Below the pieces are notes generated by a model that saw only the letters and a program-made list of their open reading frames with translations, did no database searches and was not told where the DNA came from. From Vibrio furnissii CIP 102972 (GTDB lineage: Bacteria > Pseudomonadota > Gammaproteobacteria > Enterobacterales > Vibrionaceae), in assembly GCF_000176175.1 (NCBI RefSeq), contig NZ_ACZP01000013.1, forward strand, positions 947,695-1,011,694: 64,000 nucleotides of DNA, in the 5' to 3' direction. Positions within the stretch are counted from its first letter, which is position 1, and each line of letters starts with the position of its first letter. Shown one piece after another: positions 28,625-36,404 of the stretch. A program made the translations under genes and the position numbers.

Positions 28625-29320
28625 TTAATGACCACCTAAACGTGAACGTATTATTTCAATTCCTTTGTGTTTTATTCTGTGAACTTTCATTTCGCTGATC
28701 TCGAGAACCTGCGCTGTTTCTTGCGTGCTCAGACCCATCACATAAATAAAATAGAGGACTTTTTGTATACTTGGTGCTAATTGTTTCAGCTCTTTTTCGA
28801 GCATAAGGGAAATAAATTCCTTCTGAGAATCCTCTGCGTGATTCACCAACTCAAATAATTCCACATCATCCGACATGGTGAGATCGATGATCGCATTCAT
28901 ATACTCTTCAGAAGAGATATTTAACTGTGAACAAATATCAGCTTGTGTTGGCGAACGCCCATATTTCGCCATGAATTTTCGTTCTGTGTCTTTAATTTTA
29001 TTCGAGAGACTGCGTTGCTCACGGCTTAAATAATCACGCGCGCGAAGTTCATCAATAATGGCACCCTTCAACCGCACCGTGACTGATTTTAAGAAATCAT
29101 CGTTGATGACGTGATCAAACTTTCTCAGCTCCAAAATAAATGCCATCAGGGCAATTTGTCGCAAGTCGTCCAACGTATCCGGATCGACCACACCACGATA
29201 TTTATTGAGCGAACGCTGAATCAAATACAGATGCGATTCTAACGCCTGCTGCTCCAACACGTTGCGTTGCGTGGCGCTGCTGATGGGCGTTTTTTGATAC
29301 GCTTGTCTGGAGAGAAACAT
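28625..29320 (-). CDS. lafS: flagellar sigma-28 factor FliA/LafS
   Basis: 231 aa from ATG 29320, which overlaps the lafF stop (TAATG). Region 2 (about 40-100, DDLRQIALMAFILELRKFD), region 3 and region 4 (LSTQETAQVLEISEMKVHRIKHKG) are recognisable. It should drive late lateral genes such as the flagellins, restrained by the FlgM encoded at 39892. It is encoded inside the operon it probably transcribes, which gives positive feedback. Confidence 0.92.
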   Translation of the reverse strand: MFLSRQAYQKTPISSATQRNVLEQQALESHLYLIQRSLNKYRGVVDPDTLDDLRQIALMAFILELRKFDHVINDDFLKSVTVRLKGAIIDELRARDYLSREQRSLSNKIKDTERKFMAKYGRSPTQADICSQLNISSEEYMNAIIDLTMSDDVELFELVNHAEDSQKEFISLMLEKELKQLAPSIQKVLYFIYVMGLSTQETAQVLEISEMKVHRIKHKGIEIIRSRLGGH

Positions 29321-29787
29321 TATTGATACACCGCTTTGGTGATCAACACTTCGTTCACTCGCCACTGACGCTCGTCTTTAAACAGATCACGCAAATCTTC
29401 TTGAATGTTCCACACAAACGCTTCGTCGCGATAATACTCGATCGGTTTAACACTGAAGGTTTTGAGGATCAGGTTCTTGATTTTCGGCGTTTCTTTGCGC
29501 AGCATTTTTTCGTTTTCTTCTGCCGTGTACAGGTAGAAATCCAGCATCAGCAGGCTTTGTCGTCTGCCGGTATTGACCGGAATGATCAGCCCCTGCATGG
29601 GCACCTGAACGTTGGTTTCCGATAAGGTCGAAATGCGCTGTGCCTGAGTCAACATCACCTGTTCAATCGAGTGCGGCTTTTCAACGCTCAACAACCCGAC
29701 CACATCCACCCCCGCGTAACGCAGGCCAAACAAAATGGCTAACGTCGCGGTCACCGACGCAAAAACAGTAATTGCAGTTTTCTTCAT
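29320..29787 (-). CDS. lafF: FliL-like basal-body protein LafF
   Basis: 155 aa from ATG 29787 (TAAcATG after the lafE stop). Signal-anchor helix about 5-25, then a periplasmic domain with LLMLDFYLY and the VNEVLITKAV C-terminus of the FliL family. FliL surrounds or supports the stator. The position between lafE and lafS matches the V. parahaemolyticus laf order. Confidence 0.82.
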   Translation of the reverse strand: MKKTAITVFASVTATLAILFGLRYAGVDVVGLLSVEKPHSIEQVMLTQAQRISTLSETNVQVPMQGLIIPVNTGRRQSLLMLDFYLYTAEENEKMLRKETPKIKNLILKTFSVKPIEYYRDEAFVWNIQEDLRDLFKDERQWRVNEVLITKAVYQ

Positions 29788-29788
29788 G

Positions 29789-30721
29789 TTAAATTCTCGC
29801 AAGCTCGCTCAAAGTCTGTGTCACGTCTGCCTTCTCCTGCTCTTCCGATACCAGGTTAGATGCCACGATCAGGTCGTTGTTGTAGTTCAGTTCTTGATGC
29901 GGATCGTGCTGCGTGTGTTCATCAAAACTTTGCACATCCACATCAATAAAGTTTTGGTTTAGCAGTTCGTCACGCAGTCGATCGGACGTCAGTTGCAACG
30001 ACTCACGCGTCATGTGCGAGGACGCCTGCACCTGAATCTGCACTTTCCCCCCATCCACGCGAACCAACAGATCAATCTTGCCCAGATCGGGGGGATCCAA
30101 ACGAATGGTCGCGGCAGAGGCTTTGGCGTTGTATTGAACCGCCACTTTATCGGCCACCAATGCGCTCAGTTTCTAGCCCATTTGTTCGGCAGTGAGATGC
30201 TTATCCACCGCAGCCTTAAACACCCAGCCGCGTGCGGCATCTTTGAGCTCTGTGGGTGCAGCAGTTTGGAGCAACGTACTCATCTCCACCGTCGGAGCAG
30301 ATGACTCCGCAGCTCGAACCTCCGCGCCCGCCACCATCACCATCGGCATGGCTGATGCACGTGTATGGCTCACAGACGCAGCCTGCGTTTCCAGCGGCGA
30401 CAACACGCGGATCGATTCTGGGCCTAACGCCTCAGAAGTTGACTGGGCAGAGCTTGGCTGGACAGTCGTTGACAGAGCAAGGTTCTGAACGCTGTCTTGG
30501 CGCACCGAGTCAGGCATCGTGGGGCTGGCTAAACGCTCCGTCACCGTTTCAGGGGTAGCCTGATCCGCGATGTCTGATGTCGACACCGTGTCGATCAATG
30601 GCTGAAAGCGATCTGCGCTCAGTTCACTGGCTGCGGCCTGAAAGCCCGGCGTGATCGTGGCCGACACACTCGTTTTGGCGTCCGTCGGGTTGAATTTGGA
30701 AAGTGTTATGCTGGCGTTCAT
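29789..30721 (-). pseudogene. lafE: hook-length control protein FliK/LafE, interrupted by an amber codon
   Basis: 310 codons in one frame, from ATG 30721 to the stop at 29789, broken only by TAG at 30175-30173 (codon 183). The N-terminal part is a low-complexity Ser/Ala/Thr-rich export domain. The part after the TAG holds the FliK C-terminal domain (ATIRLDPPDLGKIDLLVRV), which switches export from hook to filament proteins. No ribosome site serves a restart after the TAG. Frame and similarity are intact on both sides, so a single substitution is the only visible lesion. Loss would be expected to give polyhooks. A sequencing error or suppressed amber is the alternative. Confidence 0.85.
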
Positions 30722-31011
30722 AGGGTCTGATTTAACTGCGTCTTCTTGTAAGCGAGATCCCTCACTTTATTGTGTTCAGCGTCATGAAGTTGTGAATGTA
30801 AAACGGCGATGTCTTTTTTGATGGTGGCCATCGCCAAGCGATGGACGGATTTCAGTTGCATCAGCAGTTTTTGATGGTTCGGATGACTGCGGTCGATGGC
30901 ATGAATTTTTTCCGGCAGCAACTGAACAATTCTTTCGATCGCATCAATATTGTGGGTTGTCACGGCTTTCTGATAAATCGCAATCAACCGAGCCAGTTCG
31001 TGTTCATTCAT
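30718..31011 (-). CDS. lafD: FliT-like flagellar chaperone LafD
   Basis: 97 aa, mostly helical, with few hydrophobic stretches. Its stop overlaps the lafE start (ATGA). Recognised mainly by place, lafC-D-E-F order, and size, as FliT chaperones diverge fast. A FliT-type protein would bind the filament cap LafB and limit early class expression. Confidence 0.68.
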   Translation of the reverse strand: MNEHELARLIAIYQKAVTTHNIDAIERIVQLLPEKIHAIDRSHPNHQKLLMQLKSVHRLAMATIKKDIAVLHSQLHDAEHNKVRDLAYKKTQLNQTL

Positions 31012-31039
31012 GAGTAAGTTCTTATTGCTGAGTGAATGC

Positions 31040-31429
31040 CTATTGCTGATTCATCAAACCTTGCCAGCCTTCTTTGAGGTCAGCCAATGGTTGTTTTAAT
31101 TCCAATAAATAACTGACATCCAGATCTTTAGAGGCCTTAAATATTTCGCGAATGCTGTATTCATATAAATTATGAATATTGTTAATCAGCTCATTGGAAT
31201 TATTGAGATCCAGTGATGAATCCAGAGCGGTAAGAATATCGATCGCTTTTTGAGCCGCCAGCGACTTTTTTTCCAGATCATGGTTTTCAATCGCAAAAAT
31301 CATCACATCGATTTCTTGATCCAAGCGCTCATGCAGCATGAAAATTAATTCAAAGCTGTTCGAGACAGAGGCATTTGCCTGGACTTGTACATTGCTGTAC
31401 GCCATCTGTTGTTGATTACCCAGTAACAT
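31040..31429 (-). CDS. lafC: flagellin chaperone FliS/LafC
   Basis: 129 aa from ATG 31429 with an AGGAA ribosome site. Helical bundle with the FliS pattern: a YSNVQVQANASVSNSFELIFMLHERL N-terminal helix and a late ELKQPLADLKEGWQ helix. FliS keeps flagellin monomers unfolded before export; three flagellin genes lie just upstream. AT-richer than the neighbouring basal-body genes. Confidence 0.85.
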   Translation of the reverse strand: MLLGNQQQMAYSNVQVQANASVSNSFELIFMLHERLDQEIDVMIFAIENHDLEKKSLAAQKAIDILTALDSSLDLNNSNELINNIHNLYEYSIREIFKASKDLDVSYLLELKQPLADLKEGWQGLMNQQ

Positions 31430-31445
31430 CAAATATTCCTACGAA

Positions 31446-32768
31446 TTAAAATAACGTGTTGATTGAATCCATCGAGGCCATGATGGAGTTCAAACGAGTG
31501 TATTGCGCCAGGTAGCGTGAGTAGATGACCTGGTATTTATCTTCGAGCTTGTCCAACGCCTCATTGATGCGTTTTTGTTGCAACTCAATGGTTTCTTTCT
31601 TGCGTGTCAACGAACCGTCGGCAAAGTCGGTATAGTCATTGACGGACTTTTGCAAGGTAGTGAATAGGCCGCCCTCGGCACGGAACACTTGTTCCATGTC
31701 CACACTCTTGGACGCTTCACGAAACTTGTCTTCATCGAGCTCCAATTTGCCCGATTTGTCTAATGAGAGCCCCACCTCACTCAAGCTGACGCCGTTGTAG
31801 CTGTCCCGCATGAGGCCTTTCAGTTGTTGTTCGAGGCTCTTGAACGACGAGTCGGTGGAAAACACGCCGCGTTCACTGCTCTCACCGCTCGATTTGGTCG
31901 CCTCGGCAATCACTGACATCATGTCGTTGTAAGCGGTGACAAACTCTTTGAGCAACGTCATGGTGGCATCAGCGTCTGGCCCCACGGTGATGTTGGTGGC
32001 GATACCGCCCATTTCGTGGGCCTTTTTCAGTTCCACATCAACACCATTCACGATGTTTTCAAACGTGTTGGAACTGTTCGTCAGTTGAACGCCGCTGCCG
32101 TAATCCCCCAGCCACACAATCGCGTCGGTGCCGGTTTTGATCGGGTTATCATTCGCCGTGGAAAATGCGTCGCTTAGCCCAGAGTCATCGGAGGCGGAAA
32201 TCTGAAATTGGTTGTCTTGACCGGTCTCATTCGAGGTAAACAGCATCTTCATTTCGTTCCCCGAGCGCACCATGGTCGCCGTCACTCGGCCGTCCATCAC
32301 GCGGTTAAAATGGCTGATGAACTCTTGATACGACACCGTGCCATCACCGTTACTTTCTGCATCCGCGAGTTGAATCGTGATGGTCTCGCCGCCATGCTGC
32401 ACTTCGATACTGCCCGTGGCCGGTGAGAATTCGTCATTGACGTTCATTGCCGACGTGTTCACCACCACCTGATGGGATGACGCCAACTGTTCCACGTAGA
32501 GATCCATGTTGACGCTGCTGGCATTGCCCGACGTGGTCACGTTGACATGGTCTTCCGACGACAACGAGGTCGTGTTTTGCACAAACGATGCGCCGGGTTT
32601 GGTGAACTTGTAGATCACCGAATCCAAACTGCTCATGGACGAGGTAATTTTGCTCAGCATCGACGATTGGTTTTGAAAAATCTTCAATCGGCTGTTGTAG
32701 CGCGTTTCCGCTGGCGAGACATCGTAAATCGCCATTTGAGACGCCATACTGGCTGCATCAATGTACAT
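31446..32768 (-). CDS. lafB: flagellar filament cap FliD/LafB
   Basis: 440 aa. The N-terminal helical D0 domain (MASQMAIYDVSPAETRYNSRL) and the C-terminal coiled region (LTRKKETIELQQKRINEALDKLEDKYQ...YTRLNSIMASM) match FliD. The cap promotes flagellin folding at the tip. A sigma-28-like promoter candidate (32787-32813) and a flagellin terminator (32832-32857) separate it from the last flagellin gene, so it can be transcribed on its own. Confidence 0.92.
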   Translation of the reverse strand: MYIDAASMASQMAIYDVSPAETRYNSRLKIFQNQSSMLSKITSSMSSLDSVIYKFTKPGASFVQNTTSLSSEDHVNVTTSGNASSVNMDLYVEQLASSHQVVVNTSAMNVNDEFSPATGSIEVQHGGETITIQLADAESNGDGTVSYQEFISHFNRVMDGRVTATMVRSGNEMKMLFTSNETGQDNQFQISASDDSGLSDAFSTANDNPIKTGTDAIVWLGDYGSGVQLTNSSNTFENIVNGVDVELKKAHEMGGIATNITVGPDADATMTLLKEFVTAYNDMMSVIAEATKSSGESSERGVFSTDSSFKSLEQQLKGLMRDSYNGVSLSEVGLSLDKSGKLELDEDKFREASKSVDMEQVFRAEGGLFTTLQKSVNDYTDFADGSLTRKKETIELQQKRINEALDKLEDKYQVIYSRYLAQYTRLNSIMASMDSINTLF

Positions 32769-32786
32769 TTATATTCCTTACCCCAT

Positions 32787-32813
32787 AAATCGCCGCCTGA
32801 TCAGACGGTTTCA
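32787..32813 (-). promoter_or_regulatory. sigma-28-like promoter candidate for lafB
   Basis: Minus strand: TGAAACCG, 11 bases, GGCGATTT, close to the FliA consensus TAAAGTTT-N11-GCCGATAA in the -10 part (CGAT core kept). It starts about 20 bases upstream of lafB. Confidence 0.45.
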
Positions 32814-32831
32814 CTAATACATAATATGATG

Positions 32832-32857
32832 AAAAAAGGGCGGGCAAACGCCCGCCC
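32832..32857 (-). terminator. terminator after flagellin copy 1
   Basis: Minus strand: GCCCGCCC... stem of 8 bp with a 4-base loop, followed by six T. It sits 22 bases after the flagellin stop codon. Confidence 0.88.
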
Positions 32858-32878
32858 CGACTGAAGCGTTTGTAGGAA

Positions 32879-33712
32879 TTAGCCCAACATTGACATCGCC
32901 AGCTGTGGCATCATCTTGGTTGCACTCAGCATTTGCGCGCCTGCTTGCATCAGCATTTGGTTTTTCGACATCACGCCAGACTCTTTAGCAAAGTCGGTGT
33001 CCATGATGCGGCCCTTCGAGGCATCCACGTTTTCCACCATGTTGGCGAGGTTGTTGATGTTGTGCTCTAGGTTATTGATTTGTGCACCGAATGCAGAACG
33101 CGCTGAACCCAACTCGCCGATAAATGAATCTAGATCGCCCATAATCTCGCCAGAATCTGTACCCAATGTTACCGAAGCAAAGCCGGTAATAGACTCAGAC
33201 AACGCTTCAAGGGATTCGGATACATCAACCTCTAGAACATCAGTTGAGCTCGAACCAATTTGGAATGTGACCTTATCGGAAAAAGACCCGTCTTCTCCCA
33301 GCAACTGTTGACCACCAAAGTTGGTGCTGGTTTGCATTTTGCCCAGTTGGCCAGCCAGCGCGTCGAATTCTGACTGCATCGCTGCGATATCTTCAGCACT
33401 GTTGGTGCCGTTCGCCGCTTGCGTGGCCAAATCTTTCATGCGGTACGCCATGTTGGTCATTTCGTCCATGGAGCCTTCAGCAGTTTGCATCATCGAGATA
33501 GCGTCTTGTGAGTTACGCATCCCCACTGACATGCCGCGCGACTGCGCTTCCAGACGGTTAGCAATTTGCAGGCCTGCCGCATCATCTGCTGCAGAGTTAA
33601 TGCGTAGACCCGTCGACAAACGCTCCATCGAGGTGGTCAGCGCTTTGTTCACCGAGTTCAGGTTGTTTTGTGTCACCAGGTTGGCGTAGTTCGTGTGTAA
33701 AGAAATGGCCAT
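32879..33712 (-). CDS. lafA: lateral flagellin, copy 1
   Basis: 277 aa from the conserved [13 protein letters not shown] start (ATG 33712). The N-terminal about 110 residues and C-terminal about 75 residues form the D0/D1 polymerisation helices. They are almost identical to copies 2 and 3; the centre (residues about 150-195) differs. Own promoter element and terminator. Copy 1 has the cleanest sigma-28 promoter of the three, so it may be the main filament subunit. Confidence 0.95.
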   Translation of the reverse strand: MAISLHTNYANLVTQNNLNSVNKALTTSMERLSTGLRINSAADDAAGLQIANRLEAQSRGMSVGMRNSQDAISMMQTAEGSMDEMTNMAYRMKDLATQAANGTNSAEDIAAMQSEFDALAGQLGKMQTSTNFGGQQLLGEDGSFSDKVTFQIGSSSTDVLEVDVSESLEALSESITGFASVTLGTDSGEIMGDLDSFIGELGSARSAFGAQINNLEHNINNLANMVENVDASKGRIMDTDFAKESGVMSKNQMLMQAGAQMLSATKMMPQLAMSMLG

Positions 33713-33763
33713 AATCAAGTTCCTTGTTAGCCGCTCATTATCGTGAGCTAAAAATCAGTGTGC

Positions 33764-33799
33764 GATGTTATCGCGTGTCTAATCAGGCTTTACGGCAAC
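33764..33799 (-). promoter_or_regulatory. sigma-28-type promoter of flagellin copy 1
   Basis: Minus strand: GTTGCCGTAAAGC (element 33799-33787), then TAAA-N14-GCGATAA, a good match to the FliA consensus. The element lies 75 bases upstream of the start codon and recurs at the same distance in copies 2 and 3. Confidence 0.65.
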
Positions 33800-34028
33800 T
33801 TGGCACATTCTATTTCACTCATTTCGAAAATATTTATAACCTACTGTTTTTATTGCAAATAAAATCATCATTAGCTCATTCATGCCACTCAAACGATGTA
33901 GTCAATCATTACGCGATAGCAGAATCGTCTGACACGCATTTGACCCCAAAGCGCACAATGCCCCGCCCGTCATGACACAGGAAAAAACGTGTACGCCCGA
34001 GGAAGATGCGCACGAGGTTGAGCACATA

Positions 34029-34053
34029 AAAAAGGCGAGCCCATGCTCGCCTT
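34029..34053 (-). terminator. terminator after flagellin copy 2
   Basis: Minus strand: AAGGCGAGC / GCTCGCCTT with a four-base loop and TTTTTT. The sequence is identical to the terminator of copy 3 (35212-35235), a sign of segment duplication. Confidence 0.88.
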
Positions 34054-34071
34054 GAAAAAGTGGTGTTGAGA

Positions 34072-35001
34072 TTAACCCAGCATCGACATCGCCAGCTGTG
34101 GCATCATCTTGGTTGCACTCAGCATTTGCGCGCCTGCTTGCATCAGCATTTGGTTTTTCGACATCACGCCAGACTCTTTGGCAAAGTCGGTGTCCATGAT
34201 GCGACCTTTTGAAGCATCCACGTTTTCCACCATGTTGGCGAGGTTGTTGATGTTGTGCTCTAGGTTATTGATTTGTGCACCGAATGCTGAACGCGCGGCA
34301 CCGAGATCACCGATAAAGCTATCCAGAGCTTCCATCGCCCCTTTAGCATCAGTCGCAATGCTCATCGGTGCAGGTGACGTTCCGCTAGTGCGGGTGCTTC
34401 CTTCACCTTCACCCTCTCCATCTTCGTCACCGCCGCCAATATCAGGCACATTAATGCCTACAAAGGCTCCGACGGCCTTTTCCAACTTATTCATCGACGC
34501 AGAAACGTTCACGTCTAACACATCGCCCGAACCAGCACCAATTTGGAAGGTAATGCCATTTTCGTTCCCAAAAGCGCCATCTGCCCCCAGAAGTTGCTTG
34601 CCACCAAAGCTGGTGCTGGTTTGCATTTTGTGTAATTGTCCAGCCAGCGCGCTGAATTCCGACTGCATCGCCGCCAGATCTTCATCGCTGTTGGTGCCGT
34701 TCGCCGCTTGCGTGGCGAGGTCTTTCATGCGGTACGCCATGTTGGTCATTTCGTCCATGGAGCCTTCAGCAGTTTGCATCATCGAGATGGCGTCTTGTGA
34801 ATTGCGCATACCGACTGACATGCCGCGTGATTGCGCTTCCAGACGGTTAGCAATTTGCAGGCCCGCCGCATCATCCGCTGCAGAGTTAATGCGCAGACCG
34901 GTCGACAAACGCTCCATCGAGGTGGTCAGCGCTTTGTTCACTGAGTTCAGGTTGTTTTGTGTCACCAGGTTGGCGTAGTTAGTGTGTAAAGAAATTGCCA
35001 T
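34072..35001 (-). CDS. lafA: lateral flagellin, copy 2 (expanded acidic central domain)
   Basis: 309 aa from [13 protein letters not shown] (ATG 35001), about 30 residues longer than the other two. The extra length lies in the centre: a Gly/Asp/Glu tract [13 protein letters not shown] followed by a Ser/Thr/Pro stretch. This part faces the filament surface in flagellins, so it would make an acidic, flexible patch. Terminal domains are near identical to copies 1 and 3. The acidic tract is coded by short repeating units (34401-34419 on the plus strand), which may vary in number. Confidence 0.95.
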   Translation of the reverse strand: MAISLHTNYANLVTQNNLNSVNKALTTSMERLSTGLRINSAADDAAGLQIANRLEAQSRGMSVGMRNSQDAISMMQTAEGSMDEMTNMAYRMKDLATQAANGTNSDEDLAAMQSEFSALAGQLHKMQTSTSFGGKQLLGADGAFGNENGITFQIGAGSGDVLDVNVSASMNKLEKAVGAFVGINVPDIGGGDEDGEGEGEGSTRTSGTSPAPMSIATDAKGAMEALDSFIGDLGAARSAFGAQINNLEHNINNLANMVENVDASKGRIMDTDFAKESGVMSKNQMLMQAGAQMLSATKMMPQLAMSMLG

Positions 35002-35074
35002 TTTAGAGTTCCTTGTTATTCGCACCCCGTCGTTATCGTCGACACCATGGTGCGAGGCTATGGGTTTCAACCAT

Positions 35075-35087
35075 GCTTTACGGCAAC
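35075..35087 (-). promoter_or_regulatory. conserved upstream element of flagellin copy 2
   Basis: GTTGCCGTAAAGC on the minus strand, 74 bases before the start codon, as in copies 1 and 3. The -10 region downstream lacks a clear CGAT core, so promoter strength may differ. Confidence 0.5.
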
Positions 35088-35116
35088 ACTGAAGAATTTA
35101 TTTCACGGACATTGAA

Positions 35117-35140
35117 TTTTTTTTCGTTTTTTTTTTTTTT
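35117..35140. repeat. homopolymer T tracts (8 T, CG, 14 T)
   Basis: On the plus strand eight T (35117-35124) and fourteen T (35127-35140) lie about 40 bases upstream of the copy 2 promoter element. On the transcribed strand they form A-tracts like an UP element. A 14-base run is prone to slippage. Confidence 0.85.
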
Positions 35141-35211
35141 GAGGTTGGCGTGGATACACGCCCCATCGACACCACACGCGCTCACGCCATCCGCACCAGC
35201 ATTCGATAGCA

Positions 35212-35235
35212 AAAAGGCGAGCCCATGCTCGCCTT
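35212..35235 (-). terminator. terminator after flagellin copy 3
   Basis: Same hairpin as after copy 2 (AAGGCGAGC / GCTCGCCTT), followed by TTTTT on the minus strand. Similarity extends from here into the coding 3' end of both copies. Confidence 0.88.
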
Positions 35236-35253
35236 GAAAAAGTGGTGTTGAGA

Positions 35254-36093
35254 TTAACCCAGCATCGACATCGCCAGCTGTGGCATCATCTTGGTTGCAC
35301 TCAGCATTTGCGCGCCTGCTTGCATCAACATTTGGTTTTTCGACATCACGCCAGACTCTTTGGCAAAGTCGGTGTCCATGATGCGACCTTTTGAAGCATC
35401 TACGTTTTCCACCATGTTGGCGAGGTTGTTGATGTTGTGCTCTAGGTTATTGATTTGCGCACCGAATGCAGAACGCGCGGCACCCAACTCACCGATAAAG
35501 GAATCCAATGCATCCATGGTTGTTGCTGCATTTGTACTCAGCAGGTCAGCAGCCTGGAAATCACCTACAGCAGTTTCAAGATCAGCAAGTTCAGTTGCAA
35601 CATTCACTGTCAAGGTATCGGCTGATGAAGAACCAATTTGAAACGTAACATCACCCGCCCCAAAAGCCCCAGTAGAACCCAGAAGTTGCTTGCCACCAAA
35701 GCTAGTGCTGGTTTGCATTTTTTCTAGTTGTCCAGCCAGCGCACTGAATTCTGACTGCATCGCGGCGATATCTTCATCGCTGTTGGTGCCGTTCGCCGCT
35801 TGCGTGGCCAAATCTTTCATGCGGTACGCCATGTTGGTCATTTCATCCATCGAACCTTCGGCAGTTTGCATCATCGAGATGGCGTCTTGTGAGTTGCGCA
35901 TACCGACTGACATGCCGCGTGATTGCGCTTCCAGACGGTTAGCAATTTGCAGGCCCGCGGCATCATCCGCTGCAGAGTTAATGCGCAGACCGGTCGACAA
36001 ACGCTCCATCGAGGTGGTCAGCGCTTTGTTCACTGAGTTCAGGTTGTTTTGTGTCACCAGGTTGGCGTAGTTCGTGTGTAGAGAAATGGCCAT
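35254..36093 (-). CDS. lafA: lateral flagellin, copy 3
   Basis: 279 aa from [13 protein letters not shown] (ATG 36093). Terminal domains match copies 1 and 2 nearly residue for residue; the centre (about 145-195, [19 protein letters not shown]) is distinct. First flagellin transcribed in the leftward series. An AAGGAACTTGATT leader precedes the ATG, as in copy 1. Confidence 0.95.
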   Translation of the reverse strand: MAISLHTNYANLVTQNNLNSVNKALTTSMERLSTGLRINSAADDAAGLQIANRLEAQSRGMSVGMRNSQDAISMMQTAEGSMDEMTNMAYRMKDLATQAANGTNSDEDIAAMQSEFSALAGQLEKMQTSTSFGGKQLLGSTGAFGAGDVTFQIGSSSADTLTVNVATELADLETAVGDFQAADLLSTNAATTMDALDSFIGELGAARSAFGAQINNLEHNINNLANMVENVDASKGRIMDTDFAKESGVMSKNQMLMQAGAQMLSATKMMPQLAMSMLG

Positions 36094-36166
36094 AATCAAG
36101 TTCCTTGTTGTCCACTCACATTGTGAGTCAAAATTAGTGATGCGATACGCTCGCGTCTTCAACTCT

Positions 36167-36179
36167 GCTTTACGACAAC
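36167..36179 (-). promoter_or_regulatory. conserved upstream element of flagellin copy 3
   Basis: GTTGTCGTAAAGC, one base different from copies 1 and 2, at the same distance of 74 bases from the start codon. The -10 region is poorly conserved. Confidence 0.5.
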
Positions 36180-36320
36180 ACAAAAATTTCCATTTCAATA
36201 ATTTTGAAATTACTTATAACTCATTGTATTTAAATGCAAAATAACCCTCCCATCCCCACTGAAAATATGTAGTGTTTTTCCACATCGCTATCAGACTATT
36301 CCTATGCGTGATTATTCAAG

Positions 36321-36338
36321 TTGGCTCTAAAATAGCGC
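36321..36338 (+). promoter_or_regulatory. sigma-54-like promoter candidate for flhA
   Basis: TTGGCTCTAAAATAGCG obeys the GG-N10-GC rule (GG 36323-36324, GC 36335-36336) of -24/-12 promoters, 67 bases upstream of flhA. Lateral flagellar middle genes elsewhere need sigma-54 and LafK, but no lafK lies in this window. Confidence 0.4.
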
Positions 36339-36404
36339 CCTCTTAATCCGGCTGATGAATCATAAGCATCACCCGGTATCACGTAACAATGAAGACCGCA
36401 CGCA

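Larger units (their letters stand above)
33713..34071. promoter_or_regulatory. intergenic region between flagellin copies 1 and 2
   Basis: 359 bases without a credible gene. It holds the promoter of copy 1 (conserved element at 33787-33799) and the terminator of copy 2 (34029-34053). The middle is AT-rich leader-distal sequence with no recognised feature. Confidence 0.6.
36094..36404. promoter_or_regulatory. divergent region between flagellin copy 3 and flhA
   Basis: 311 AT-rich bases without a gene. It holds the conserved flagellin promoter element of copy 3 (36167-36179, minus) and a sigma-54-like site for flhA (36321-36338, plus). Confidence 0.6.

Noticed and set aside
34109..34978. Long plus-strand open frame (289 aa) opposite flagellin copy 2
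   Set aside because: It is the antisense shadow of the flagellin; the same shadow appears in copies 1 and 3, reflecting their codon use.
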